Below are positions 20,824 to 30,906 of a DNA stretch of 64,000 nt, in pieces. The stretch is taken from the NCBI GenBank assembly GCA_963747345.1, contig CAVVFA010000019.1:62001-126000 (forward strand). Direction: 5' to 3'. The position numbers and the translations under genes were made by a program. Position 1 is the stretch's first letter. Each line of letters opens with the position of its first letter. Below the pieces are notes generated by a model that had not been told where the DNA came from, made no database searches, and saw nothing but the letters and a program-made list of their open reading frames with translations. The stretch comes from GCA-2746795 sp963747345 (GTDB taxonomy: Bacteria; Chloroflexota; Anaerolineae; Promineifilales; Promineifilaceae).

Positions 20824-20989
20824 GAGTTTTTCCTTTTTCAACGCAGAGGCGCAGGAAGAAAAGTCCTGCTTCTTTTGCGGATTGCGATTGAGAATAATTT
20901 TAATGAGAAAGTTTGAGGTGCAATTATGCCTGAATTGAACTGTCTTATCCAGTCGAGTATGATAAGATTTTGCTTTGATGGAGGCTTTT

Positions 20990-21540
20990 ATGACAGAAAT
21001 TCCAAGTTTACAGACAGAACGATTGATTTTACGGCCGTTTTCCCCAAAGATGCGCCAGATGTACAACGATTGGCCGGAGACCTTGCCGTCGCTGATACCA
21101 CGTTGAACATCCCGCATCCGTATGAAGATGGTATGGCTGAGGAGTGGATTAGCACCCATCAAGCTGTTTTTGACGAGGGTGACGGGGTTACTTTTGCCAT
21201 TACGCTGCGCGAAACAGGTGAATTGATCGGCGCGATTAGTTTGCGAACGGCGAACCGGTTTAATCGGGCGGAGATGGGGTATTGGATTGGCAAGCCGTAT
21301 TGGGCAAAGGGTTATTGTACGGAAGCGGCGAAGGCGGTGATTGCTTATGGCTTTGACGAATTGAACTTGAATCGGGTTCTCGCCTATCATCTCACGCGCA
21401 ATCCGGCTTCGGGGCGGGTGATGGAAAAGGCAGGGATGCGTTATGAAGGACATTTGCGCCAGCATGCGATGAAAAATGGCGTGTATGAAGATTTGAAACT
21501 GTATGCGATTTTGCGGGATGATGTTGAGAACGGCCGTTAA
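20990..21540 (+). CDS. GNAT acetyltransferase, RimJ/RimL type (frameshift near 21040)
   Basis: GGAGG precedes an ATG at 20990 that begins MTEIPSLQTERLILRPFSP, the classic RimJ/RimL start. The frame must change at the TTTTCCCC homopolymer near 21040 to continue with DAPDVQRLAGD and the body of the GNAT domain: IGAISLRTANRFNRAEMGYWI, GYCTEAAKAVIAYGFDELNL and NPASGRVMEKAGMRYEG. About 183 residues. It would transfer an acetyl group from acetyl-CoA to an amino group of a protein or small molecule. The gene ends in an AACGGCCGTTAA palindrome that supplies its last codons and the stop. Confidence 0.85.
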
Positions 21541-23594
21541 TCCATAATCTCAATCGTTTGTAAAATCACAGCCTGATCCGTTACCGGGTTTGTTGCTTCC
21601 ACCACATCTAGCCGCGTCAACTCCGGCCAGCGATAAAAGCCTGTTGTGAGCGTATAGTCGCCAGGCGGGAGAATCGGGGGCAAGCGTAAGGTGGAAGGTA
21701 TCACGGATGATTTCACCTTCTCGCCACCAGGAGGTGGGATAAGATTGAAAGCAGGGTTCACGATCAACTTGCGCCCACACCGGACTGCCTGTTTCTGGAT
21801 TGACGGCGCCAAACTGGTGTATGTAGGCTGTGTACTTGGCCGACATGTCGGTTAACGGTTGGAAGTACAGATTGACGGTGATTGTGTCGCCTGCTTTGAA
21901 TTCACTGCCAGAAATATCGTAGCCGATAAGGGACAGTTCGTCGTTCCAATTGGCGAAAATGGGATGCTGTGGCTGGAATTCAGCCGACGCATCCGGCGGG
22001 ATTTGGTAGGCGAGGAAAGACAAGCCATCATTCCCGAGTTGCGCTTCATGGGCGATGTTGCCCTGTGGAAAAGTGCTTTGAAGCAGGGGCAAACTATTCT
22101 CTTCCTCGCTGTCCATGATGATGAAACTGGTCTGCGAGGTGGTTTTTTGCGGGTAGACGACACAATGATTGCCATCGTAGGTGTGAATACCGCTGCGATT
22201 GTTAGAATGCAGTTTGAGGCTGAAGCGTGATCTCCCCAAGAGGGTGATAGATAGATGGTTTCCGAGTCGGGCAAGGTGGCAATGTATTTGCCAATTTCAG
22301 CGATGCCGACATCGTAAACTGTATACAAGCCGGGATCAGTTCCCCACGTGATGAAATAATCTTTAAAGGTATTGACACCGGTGAAGATCAGACCGCCTAA
22401 CAGCAGCAGGGTGTAAACGGTGGCAGGCCATTTCTTGTTGGATGCGGAACGGGTTTGACGACGCAGCAACCAGTCAAGCGGTAGTAAGAGCGCTAACGTG
22501 ATGAGGATGGTGGCGGCAGGCAGTGCGCCTAAGGCACGTTTGCTTAGGGCAGCATCATCTGCCAGAAAAGCAGGAGCGGACATGAGCGCAAACCAGGTCA
22601 ATAGAAACAGGTATTGCGGGCGACGCCAGCGATAAAGCGCAAATCCCAGCCCGACGATTAAGGATATGAGAGAGAAAGCGGTTGAAAGACGGCCGTTTTG
22701 GAATATTGATGCGTAGATTACTGTCGCCCTCAATGGTATACATCTTCACCACACGCCAGGCGTTTTCAGCTCAAGATTGTGAATTGCTCAGACAGCGCCG
22801 TGTCATCTCTTAGCACGATACACATTGCCGACCCGCTGGTTGAACACACCTGGATTGCCAACCGCATAGAAAATAAGGGGCAGCGCGACGAATAAAGCCG
22901 ATACCGTACGTGAGCAAGATATGGAGACCATCTTTTTTGGCGTGAGAGCGGCGGGCGATGAGATCATAGGCAAAGCCAAAGCCAACGAGAATGGGAAATA
23001 CCTGCGCCAGTTGATAGGTGTATAGACTGATGCCCATGACAAGGCCAGTTAAGGCAAAATAACGCCGCTGTTGGGTGCGTAAAGCTTTCAATAAAAAGAA
23101 GCAAAGCAGGGAAATGAACAGCGGAATGAGAATGGCACGCACACTGTAGCGGCTCCAGGCAAGATGCCAAAAAGAGAGTGCCAGCACCAACGTTGCCAGA
23201 CAGTCCCCCAAATTGAGACAGCAGCGTATTCTGGTCACGCTTAAAGAACTCGTTGGCTGCCAGGAACAGAGCCGGCAGTGTAAAAAGCGAGACGATTGCC
23301 GAAGCGAGATGGATGCCCAAAGGGCCAACGCCAACAAAGGTGAATGCAGCCGCCACAAGGTAGCTGAACATTGCTTCACGGCCGTAGTTGGTGGCAAAGT
23401 AGATGGGGAATTCTCCAGATAGAATGCGCAAGGGCATCTAAGCCATAGTAAGCGGGATCGTATTCATCACCTGGGGGGAGTGTGGTTAGCAGGTAGAAAC
23501 GAAAAAATGCGCCTATCAGAATGATAAGCGCTAGAAGAATTAGTTTTGTTGTGCGAGATAGGATGGGACTCATTCCGTCACTGTTTTGTCGCAT
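21537..23594 (-). CDS. Glycosyltransferase-39-like membrane protein (multiple frameshifts)
   Basis: Pieces in all three minus frames assemble into about 680 residues. The N-terminus has a membrane anchor and PPGDEYDPAYYGLDAL, the acidic loop typical of GT39/ArnT-like lipid-linked glycosyltransferases, then NYGREAMFSYLVAAA and about ten further membrane helices (SLISLIVGLGFALYRWR, ILITLALLLPLDWLL). A C-terminal soluble domain of about 200 residues (DTITVNLYFQPLTDMSAKYT, PPGDYTLTTGFYRW) looks like a beta-sandwich. At least four shifts are needed (near 23420, 23100, 22740, 22190 and 21750). Probably transfers sugar from a polyprenyl donor outside the membrane. With so many shifts in one gene, real decay cannot be excluded. 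Confidence 0.6.
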
Positions 23595-23697
23595 GAATTG
23601 CCATCTTGGTTTGTAATAATAGCGTATTATAGTGAACCAACCTGAAAAAAACGATTACGCTGCTAACCAGGACTATGCCGGAAACGGCCGTTTCGCC

Positions 23698-26600
23698 TTA
23701 TTCAATGGGCAGCAATACGCGGAAAATACTGCCTTCTCCTTCGACGCTTTCTACTTCTAAACGGCCGTTATGGATACGTACAATCTCGTCAGCAATGGCT
23801 AGACCCAGACCCGTGCCAGGGATATTGGACTGCCGAACATTTTGGCCTCTGTAGAACCGGTCGAACAAATAGGGGAGATCATCGGGCGCAATACCCATCC
23901 CGCTAGTCAGAGATTTCCAGGGAGACAAATTGACTTACCTGATCTTTGGATGAAGGGGAGAAACGGCCGTTTTCACCAAAATATCCCCCTCAGACGAATA
24001 GTTGATGGCATTTGCGAGTAGATTCGTGATAACTTGTGCTAATTGATTCCATTCTCCCGTAATGGGCGGCAGACGCTCGTCCGGTTCAAAAATCAGCTTC
24101 AGATTGCTCGCTTCGGCTCTGGGCTCATGCGCCACGATAATATCTTCACCAGATCATTCAGATCAAGCGGTTCAAAGTCTAATTTAACACGCCCCAATTC
24201 TAAACGGGAGAGATCAAGAATATCCTGGATAAGCTGACTGAGGCGATCCGCTTGTTTTTGTAAAACCGGTAAGTATTGCCACCAAACTGTCTGCTCCTTT
24301 TCGTTCTAATAAATCCAAATACAGCTTAAGATTGGTGACTGGTGTGCGCAGTTCATGAGATACATCCGAGACAAAGCGGGATTTCATTTTATCCAAGGCT
24401 TTGAGCTGTTCATTTGCCTCCGCCAACTCCTGTGTGCGGGCGACAACACGCACTTCAAGTTCGGCGGCATGATGGCGCATTGATCATACAAACTGGTTAT
24501 CTCTAAAACGCGGCCCAACTCTTCGGCCACAGTTTGCAGGAGACGAATTTCAGTGTCTTGAAAGACGCGGGCTTCTTTTGCACCAATCCCAACAATGCCA
24601 ATGATTTTTTGACGGAACGTAATAGGGATGACAAGTGCTGATACCAACTGGTAAACCTCTATTAACTGACGCATACCAGCAGAGAGCGGGTATCCAGCTA
24701 GAGAGTCGAATGACAACTGGGGCGTCACTGGTGATAAGTTGACTGAGTAAAGGACTTTTGGGATCAAAGATCATCCGTTTTCCGAGCAAATTGAGTTCCC
24801 CTTCATTGATGAATTGAGCGCCAATGAGGGCGGGAATTGTTTTTTCTATGTCGTGGGTGAGTGGTTCATCTAAAAGGGAAAGTGTGACATGGGAAACATT
24901 TAAGAATGTTGCCATTTCTAGGCAACTTGTTTGCAATATATCTTCCTGGCTGCTGCCAGAAGCGGCGATCGAAATGACTTGATACAACAAGTTCAGTTCT
25001 TGAGATCGGTATTGCGCGGCATTGTATAAATTGCTCCGCTCCATGCCCAAGGCAATGGCATCGGCAATTTGTTCCAGAAAGGGGAGTTGTTCTTCATTGT
25101 ACCCATGATTGCTAGTCCAACTGAGCGTTAGGGCGCCAAGCGCGTTTTTTCTACCGGTTAAGGGCAGGCTGATGTAGGAACGAATACCATTCTCATACAG
25201 CAATTGAGCCGCGCGATAATCTAGTTCTTCTGTGATGTTTGGTACGAGATGGGTACGGCCGTTTTTAATGTTTTCTGTCGCGGCGGTATCCTTCATTTGA
25301 AGGTGATTCGCAGGGTTTTGAATGCGTTTATTGTTTTGAAAGCCGATAAATATGAGAGAATCTAAGTCCTCACCAATTTGGGCGACGGAGATTCGCGCAG
25401 CTCCTGTTAGTTCTTGTAAATGGCGGACGAGTGTGGGTAACGCTTCTTCAATGTTGGAAGCGGCATTGAGTGCGCGTAAGATATTGCCTGTGGCGTTCAA
25501 CGCTTCGGCTCGTTGTGTGGCAGCCGCATAAGATTGGGCGTTTTGCCAGGCTAAGGCGGCTTGAGCCGCGAAAGCGGACAGGCGGTTGCCATGTTCCGTG
25601 GTGTAAAAGTTTGGTTCAAGTTTGTTCACAGAAAGAAAAGCGACAACTTCTCCATTGACGATAATGGGCGCACTGGCCCAAGAGCGGATATGGGGTGTTA
25701 GGGTTGGTTTATGCCAGCCCTCAAACTGGGTGATGTCGGGAATAACGCATGGCTCTTGGCGTTCTATCATCTGGAGCCAGGTGGGCGTTTCTGAAATATT
25801 ATAGGAAGCTGGCTCGCTTTCGATGTCGATAGTGATGCCAAACTTTTCGTAGCCATGGGCGCGGACAATGCGCGTTTCGCCATCTTTTACGAGGATGACA
25901 TTGGCAGAATCATAGGGAACGACGCGCCCCACGTATTCCAGGAGGAGGTCTAGGATGACATTTAGCTGTAGGGAAGCGCTAAAGGCGATGCCGACTTCGT
26001 GTAGGGCTTGTGCAATTTCTTGTTGTTCACGAGCGCGTGCCTCTTCCTTTTTTTGCTGGGTTAGATCGCGGAGGATGCCTTGAACGGCCGTTCCCTCTTT
26101 GTAGTCTAAATAAGAAAGCGAGACAGAAACAGGCAGGGAACGGCCGTTTCTCGTCTGTGCCATAAATTCCAATTGCTCTGAAGGCATATCACCGTGGTAT
26201 TTGTTTGCTAATAGTTCTTGAATGATAGGCACGCTTGAAGAGTGAATCAGGCTTAGCAGATTAAAATCAGGGGAATAAACGGTGTTGGCGGAGACCTCAA
26301 ACAACTTACAAAAACTGTTGTTGACCAGTTCAAAATGACCCTCGTACAAGAGGAAAAATATATCGCTTGATTGCTCAACGAGCAGTCGATAACGTTGTTC
26401 GGATTCTTGCAGTGTGGCGTTGCTTCGTTGGCGTTCCAGTTCAGACGATGCACGCGCCGCGAATGTGCCGATTATCGGTATCGCGTTGCCCACTTTCTCC
26501 AGAATATTGTCGTGCATCACGACGATAATGCCGATGCTTTCTCCCGTTGAGCTAAATAGAGGCACGCCGAGATAACATTCGATCTGCTTTTTAACTAACG

Positions 26601-26979
26601 GTTCGTCTTCGGGGAAAAGCGAGTAGGTTTTTTCCGGGTAATATTGAATTTTATTTCCGATGACGGAGGCGCAGGGACTTCCCAGCAGATCGTATTCAAA
26701 ATTGTCAACCAGTTGATTGTCGCGCCAGTAGGCTAACGTTTTGATTTTGTTTTGATGGCTGCCTGAAAGTTCACCCAGCAGGACGTATTTGGCCTCCAGC
26801 GCAATGGCTAGTTGGGTGACTAAGGCGTTAAAGAAATCTTCGCCAGTGATGGCAACAGTCCCTTCTAAAATGATATTTAAGATGTTTTCAGCCCGTTCCA
26901 GTTTGTTTACCTGGGCGCGGAGGCTGGCATTTTTTGCCTGTAGAATTGCCACTTGTTGGTGGAGGAAGTCTGAATCCAT
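23698..26979 (-). CDS. Multi-GAF/PAS sensor histidine kinase (about five frameshifts)
   Basis: The first 780 residues are intact: a coiled coil, GAF (about 30-190), PAS (195-315, with LLVEQSSDIFFLLYEG and the PAC-like ILRDLTQQKKEEA), then two or three more GAF domains. After about 24750 the frame changes several times. The HisKA box is intact (KSRFVSDVSHELRTPVTNLKL) and so are the ATPase N box (ITNLLANAINYS) and G boxes (GIAPDDLPYLFDRF, GTGLGLAI). No membrane helix or receiver domain is present, so this is a soluble cytoplasmic sensor; ligands are unknown and no regulator gene is adjacent. Catalytic motifs all persist, so most shifts are probably sequencing indels. Seven palindromes occur within. 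Confidence 0.85.
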
Positions 26980-27170
26980 TATTGACCTGATAGCTCAACT
27001 TGAGCTGATGACTTGATTTGTGCTGATGACAAGGATGCCAGAATTAGTCAGAGGGTAAGCTTACAACGGCCGTTCCTGATTGTCTAGCAGAAGTGCGTGA
27101 AAACCAATGGGTCGTAAGTTGTATGGGGGAAGAAGACGCCCCAGCGGGGCGTCTCTACGAATGGCGGGGG

Positions 27171-28025
27171 TTAAACAAATAAAGGATCCATCTCAATTTG
27201 GCTCATTTTAGCATCCAGTTCCGCTTGATCGGTTGGTTGGAAGCGAGCGGCGGCATCTAGCACCTTTGGCAGCAGATCCACATCGCCGATGGTGTTGAGG
27301 AAGGTGTCGGGACGATTGAGAATGTAGGAAACGGCCGTTTCAATCTCATCATCATCCTCAAAAGGCTCATACCAACAACTGCGCGTCTGCGGTTTGTCAC
27401 CCCAGGGGCCTCTGCATAGCGCCTTGATGGTTTGCAGTGCCACTTCCCGTTCCTGGCAAACTTGATAGAGCGCTTCAAAATCAGCGGCGTATTGCGTATT
27501 TTGCATCATTGTGTAATTGTACGGTAGCAGCACCGAATCAAAATCGAATCGTTCCAGGCTGCGCATATGCATTTGCGGAATCGTCACCCCATGCCCTGTC
27601 ACACCGAGATAGCTGACCAATCCTTTGTCTCGCGCTTCGATAAACGCTTCCAACGCCCCGCCTGGCCCCATCGCCGTCTCCCATTCCTCTGGATCAACCA
27701 AAATGTGCATTTGCCAGAGGTCGATGTGGTCGGTATTCATCAGGTCGAGCGAGGTTTGCAGTTCGTCCCACGCACCCTGGTAGGTGCGTTTCTCTGTTTT
27801 GGTGGCGAGGAAAAACTCGTGACGGTGATGCTTGAGCCAGGGACCGAGCCGTTCTTCGGCTGCGCCATAACTGTGGGCGGTGTCGATGTGGTTGACGCCG
27901 TATTCGAGCAGCGAATCGAGCGTGCGGTTCGCGACATCTTGGGTGACGCCGCCGAGGGCAGCCGCGCCAAATAAAGTGCGGGTACTCAGGTGGCCTGTGC
28001 GGCCAAAGGGAATTTTTGGAATCAT
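27171..28025 (-). CDS. Aldo/keto reductase
   Basis: Start chosen at ATG 28025 (MIPKIPFGRTGHLSTRTLFG), which follows AGGAGAAAA; the longer upstream frame is unlikely. The 284-residue protein has the AKR tetrad: HIDTAHSYG (Asp, Tyr), LATKTEKR (Lys) and DLWQMHIL (His). The segment VSYLGVTGHGVTIPQMHM is typical of the short AKR branch often annotated as predicted oxidoreductase. The C-terminal cofactor region is present (NTIGDVDLLPKVLDAA). NAD(P)H-dependent carbonyl reduction is inferred; the substrate is unknown. No shift. It is the second of three AKR genes in the window. Confidence 0.88.
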   Translation of the reverse strand: MIPKIPFGRTGHLSTRTLFGAAALGGVTQDVANRTLDSLLEYGVNHIDTAHSYGAAEERLGPWLKHHRHEFFLATKTEKRTYQGAWDELQTSLDLMNTDHIDLWQMHILVDPEEWETAMGPGGALEAFIEARDKGLVSYLGVTGHGVTIPQMHMRSLERFDFDSVLLPYNYTMMQNTQYAADFEALYQVCQEREVALQTIKALCRGPWGDKPQTRSCWYEPFEDDDEIETAVSYILNRPDTFLNTIGDVDLLPKVLDAAARFQPTDQAELDAKMSQIEMDPLFV

Positions 28026-28287
28026 GGGATTTTCTCCTGTGTAAATAAGTGAACCTGAAATTTCTCTCATATGATTATACCTGAAATTGTGTACTGATTT
28101 GGTTGACCGAAATAGGGAAATGGGCATAGAATTCAAGGCTAGAAAAGGGATGAAAACGGCCGTTTTCATCCCCAAATTTATAATGATAATTACCTAAATA
28201 TGGAGCAAAGCGTGAACCAATCATCAGAGCCTGGCGGTCAAAGCCAAAAGCCGACTCTCAAACCTGTCAACCAAATAATGTAAACTC

Positions 28288-28334
28288 CCCCGGCTGGCAG
28301 ATCCCCATTCACCTCCGGGGAACAACCCTGGAGG
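28288..28334 (+). promoter_or_regulatory. Switch-like leader hairpins masking the mgtE ribosome-binding site
   Basis: CCTCCGGGG (28312-28320) and CCCTGGAGG (28326-28334) form a 9-bp stem that buries the GGAGG ribosome-binding site six bases before the mgtE ATG. The same CCGGGG (28315-28320) can pair instead with CCCCGG (28288-28293), which would free the site. Two mutually exclusive stems are the arrangement of a translational riboswitch or thermosensor. The upstream sequence did not match the M-box or other Mg2+ elements I know. Confidence 0.6.
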
Positions 28335-28340
28335 TTCTAC

Positions 28341-29690
28341 ATGTTGCAATCAAACTTGGAAGAAATTCTAGCTCAAGTGCGTGATGCGCTCGAGATGCAA
28401 AACGTCTCTGAGGCCGTTACCCTCATTGAGCAATTTTATCCGCCCGATCAAGCTGAACTCATTTCAGAACTGACCGACGAGTCACAACAGCGCCTGCTGC
28501 CGCGCATGAAACCGGATGATGCGGCTGAGATGCTGGCAGAAATGGACGAGAAAGAAGCGGCCGAACTCGTCGCCTCCTTGTCCACCTCAGACGCCATCCG
28601 CATTGTAGACGAGATGGATCCGGATGCCGCGGTAGACTTGTTGGGCAGCATGGAGCCGGAACAAGCCCAAGCCGTTCTTGATGGCATGGAAGACGCCGAA
28701 GAAATTCGCCCCTTACTGCTCCATCCCGAAGATACCGCTGGCGGCTTGATGACCTCCGAATTCCTGGCATTGCGCCGGCGTATGACCCGCGACGATGCCC
28801 TGAGCGCTTTGCATGATTGGCAGCCAGACGAGGACATACACTCTCTCTTTGTTGTCGATGGGAGCGGTGTGTTATGTGGTGAAGTTAGTTTGCGCCAGCT
28901 CATTAATGCCAACTCAGATACGCCGCTGGCGGAGATCATGGATCCGGAAATAATTTTTGTGCCGTTGGGCATTGATCAAGAAGAGTGTGCCCGCCTGATG
29001 TCCCGTTACAATTTGTTGGCGATGCCTGTTGTTGATGCGGCCGGGTTGTTAGTGGGTGTTATTACCATTGATGATGTAGTCGATGTGCTTGAAGAGGAAG
29101 CCACAGAAGACATCCAGCGCTTGGGTGCTACTGAACCGTTAGATCGCCCTTATTTGGATACGCCTGTGTTGGGCGTGGCACGCCGCCGCATTGGCTGGCT
29201 GCTGCTGCTCTTCATCACAGAGACATTGACTGGCAGCGTCTTACGTCATTTTGAGCTGCAATTGCAAGCGGTGGTGGCGCTCTCGTTTTTCATTCCGCTG
29301 CTGATTGGCACGGGCGGTAACGCTGGCTCCCAAACCACCAGCACTGTGATTCGTGCCATTGCTTTGGGCGAACTGGATCAGAAGGGGCTGTTACGGCCGT
29401 TATGGCATGAACTGCGTGTGGGTCTGTTGCTGGGAACTGTCATGGCTGCCGTTGCTTATCCACGGGCGATCATGTGGGGCACCAGCAGCGGCGTGGCGTT
29501 AACGGTTTCGTTGGCGATTTTTGCGATTGTGGTGTGGGCCAACACACTTGGCTCGGTATTACCTTTGTTGGCACGGCGCTTTCGCATTGATCCCACCGTT
29601 GTTTCTGGCCCAGCTATGAGCACGCTGGTGGATGCCACTGGTCTGTTTATTTATCTCACGATTGCGGGGATTGTGTTGGGCTTGAATTAG
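28341..29690 (+). CDS. mgtE: Magnesium transporter MgtE
   Basis: The 449-residue protein has the full MgtE layout: an acidic helical N domain (about 1-130, with repeated LAEMDEKEAAELVASL-type units), tandem CBS domains (about 135-255) and a five-helix channel domain from about 280. The channel contains the conserved GTGGNAGSQTTSTVIRA and the C-terminal AMSTLVDATGLFIYL with the pore Asp. MgtE is a dimeric Mg2+ channel gated by cytoplasmic Mg2+. No shift. The 28026-28340 upstream region has one palindrome at 28156 and the leader structure described separately. The gene ends before a perfect hairpin shared with the convergent dehydrogenase. Confidence 0.95.
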   Translation: MLQSNLEEILAQVRDALEMQNVSEAVTLIEQFYPPDQAELISELTDESQQRLLPRMKPDDAAEMLAEMDEKEAAELVASLSTSDAIRIVDEMDPDAAVDLLGSMEPEQAQAVLDGMEDAEEIRPLLLHPEDTAGGLMTSEFLALRRRMTRDDALSALHDWQPDEDIHSLFVVDGSGVLCGEVSLRQLINANSDTPLAEIMDPEIIFVPLGIDQEECARLMSRYNLLAMPVVDAAGLLVGVITIDDVVDVLEEEATEDIQRLGATEPLDRPYLDTPVLGVARRRIGWLLLLFITETLTGSVLRHFELQLQAVVALSFFIPLLIGTGGNAGSQTTSTVIRAIALGELDQKGLLRPLWHELRVGLLLGTVMAAVAYPRAIMWGTSSGVALTVSLAIFAIVVWANTLGSVLPLLARRFRIDPTVVSGPAMSTLVDATGLFIYLTIAGIVLGLN

Positions 29691-29704
29691 GAAGTCGGCT
29701 TTAT

Positions 29705-29737
29705 AGACCTCCGAGGTTTTCAAAACCTCGGAGGTCT
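29705..29737. terminator. Perfect hairpin between convergent mgtE and dehydrogenase genes
   Basis: AGACCTCCGAGGTTTT (29705-29720) and its complement AAAACCTCGGAGGTCT (29722-29737) around one C. The T and A runs are inside the stem, so it may end transcription from both sides or represent a REP-type palindrome. Confidence 0.65.
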
Positions 29738-29743
29738 GGGTAC

Positions 29744-30901
29744 TTAATTGTTGCGCAGCGCGTGTAAGATGGCGTCGGTGATGGCTTGCGTTGTTTTGAG
29801 GTGGGGGTGATTGGTGAGGGTGTGGGAAACGGCCGTTTCCATCTTACTCGCCGCTTCTTCCAGACCCCACACATAGCGGGCCAGCATGGCGGCGCTGAGA
29901 ATGGCGGCAATCGGGTTGGCGATGCCCTGCCCGGCGATGTCGGGGGCGGAACCGTGAACCGGTTCCGCGACGGCAATGCCGTCGCCCCAGTTGAGCGAAG
30001 GCGCGAAACCCAGTCCGCCACCCCAATACGAGGCCACATCTGACAAAATATCGCCAAAGAGGTTGGTTGTCACCACCACGTCAAAGCGTTCCGGGTCTTC
30101 CACCAGCTTCAATGCGGCAACATCAACGAGAAAGTTCGTCAATTTTAAACCGTAGAGGCGCGGAGGACGCAGAGGTTTTGCCACCTTGCAACTCTGCCAC
30201 CCCTTCGACTGGCTCAGGGCAGGTTTGCTACCTTGTCCCTCTGCAAACACTTCCTGCACACAATCCCGAAACAAGCCATCCGTCAGCGGCAGTATGTTGG
30301 CTTTGTGTACGATGGTGAGCTTTTGGCGGTTTTGACTGGTCATGATTTGCTTGGTTTTCTCGGCAATACGCAGGCTGGCTTTGCGCGTGATGACTCGTTC
30401 AGCAACGGCCGTTTCAATTGGAGATTGGAGATTGGAGATTGGAGATTGATTAGTCTCTCCACTGACCACTGACCACTGACCACTGTTCACTGACCACTGT
30501 TCACTGTCCACTATCCTCTCCCGCCCGCTGTACAACCCCTCCGTATTCTCGCGCACGATAATCATGTTGATGCCAGGGCGGGGGGAGACATGGGGCCAGC
30601 TTTGCACCGGGCGGATATTGGCGTAGAGGTCGAGCGCCTGACGCATGGTGATGATGGCCGAGCGATACCCCTCTACTTTGTGGCTGGGGGAAGAGACAGC
30701 GCCAAACAGCCCCGCGCCGCAGTCGCGGATGGTCGCCAGGGTGCTTTCGGGCATGGACGCGCCGTGTTTGAGGAAGCAAGCCCAGCCAGCTTCGGCGGCG
30801 ACGGTTTCTAAATCGGGGATAACTGCTTGTAACACGGCAACGGCGGCGGGAATGACTTCCTGGCCGATGCCATCACCGGGCATGATGCATAATCTTGGCA
30901 T
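29744..30901 (-). CDS. Isocitrate/homoisocitrate/isopropylmalate-type dehydrogenase with repeat-derived insertions
   Basis: The 385-residue protein is a beta-decarboxylating dehydrogenase: GDGIGQEV near the start, MRQALDLYANIRPVQ (substrate arginines 87 and 97), VRENTEGLYSG (more like isocitrate or homoisocitrate than isopropylmalate enzymes), VHKANI with the catalytic Lys200, TTNLFGDILSD (metal aspartates) and GSAPDIAGQGIANP. Two segments do not belong to the family: residues about 131-163 (QWSVNSGQWSVVSG, SPISNLQSP) and about 222-250 (KPALSQSKGW, KPLRPPRLYG). Both are translations of dispersed non-coding repeats inserted in frame. The rest of the frame is intact. Activity with such insertions in surface loops is plausible but unproven. 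Confidence 0.88.
   Translation of the reverse strand: MPRLCIMPGDGIGQEVIPAAVAVLQAVIPDLETVAAEAGWACFLKHGASMPESTLATIRDCGAGLFGAVSSPSHKVEGYRSAIITMRQALDLYANIRPVQSWPHVSPRPGINMIIVRENTEGLYSGRERIVDSEQWSVNSGQWSVVSGETNQSPISNLQSPIETAVAERVITRKASLRIAEKTKQIMTSQNRQKLTIVHKANILPLTDGLFRDCVQEVFAEGQGSKPALSQSKGWQSCKVAKPLRPPRLYGLKLTNFLVDVAALKLVEDPERFDVVVTTNLFGDILSDVASYWGGGLGFAPSLNWGDGIAVAEPVHGSAPDIAGQGIANPIAAILSAAMLARYVWGLEEAASKMETAVSHTLTNHPHLKTTQAITDAILHALRNN
30418..30511. repeat. Tandem GGAGATT and CACTGACC/CACTGTT repeats inside the dehydrogenase gene
   Basis: Four units of the 9-base repeat GGAGATT(TG) at 30418-30448, then a run of CACTGACCACTG and CACTGTTCACTG units at 30459-30511. Both repeat types recur elsewhere (GAGATT at 7.9, 17.4 and 33.3 kb; GTTCACTGTTTACT at 60.7 kb). 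Read on the minus strand they remain in frame with the enzyme. Confidence 0.8.
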
Positions 30902-30906
30902 AGATC

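Noticed and set aside
28026..28340. M-box magnesium riboswitch upstream of mgtE
   Set aside because: The conserved M-box core was not found, so only the expression-platform-like hairpins are reported.
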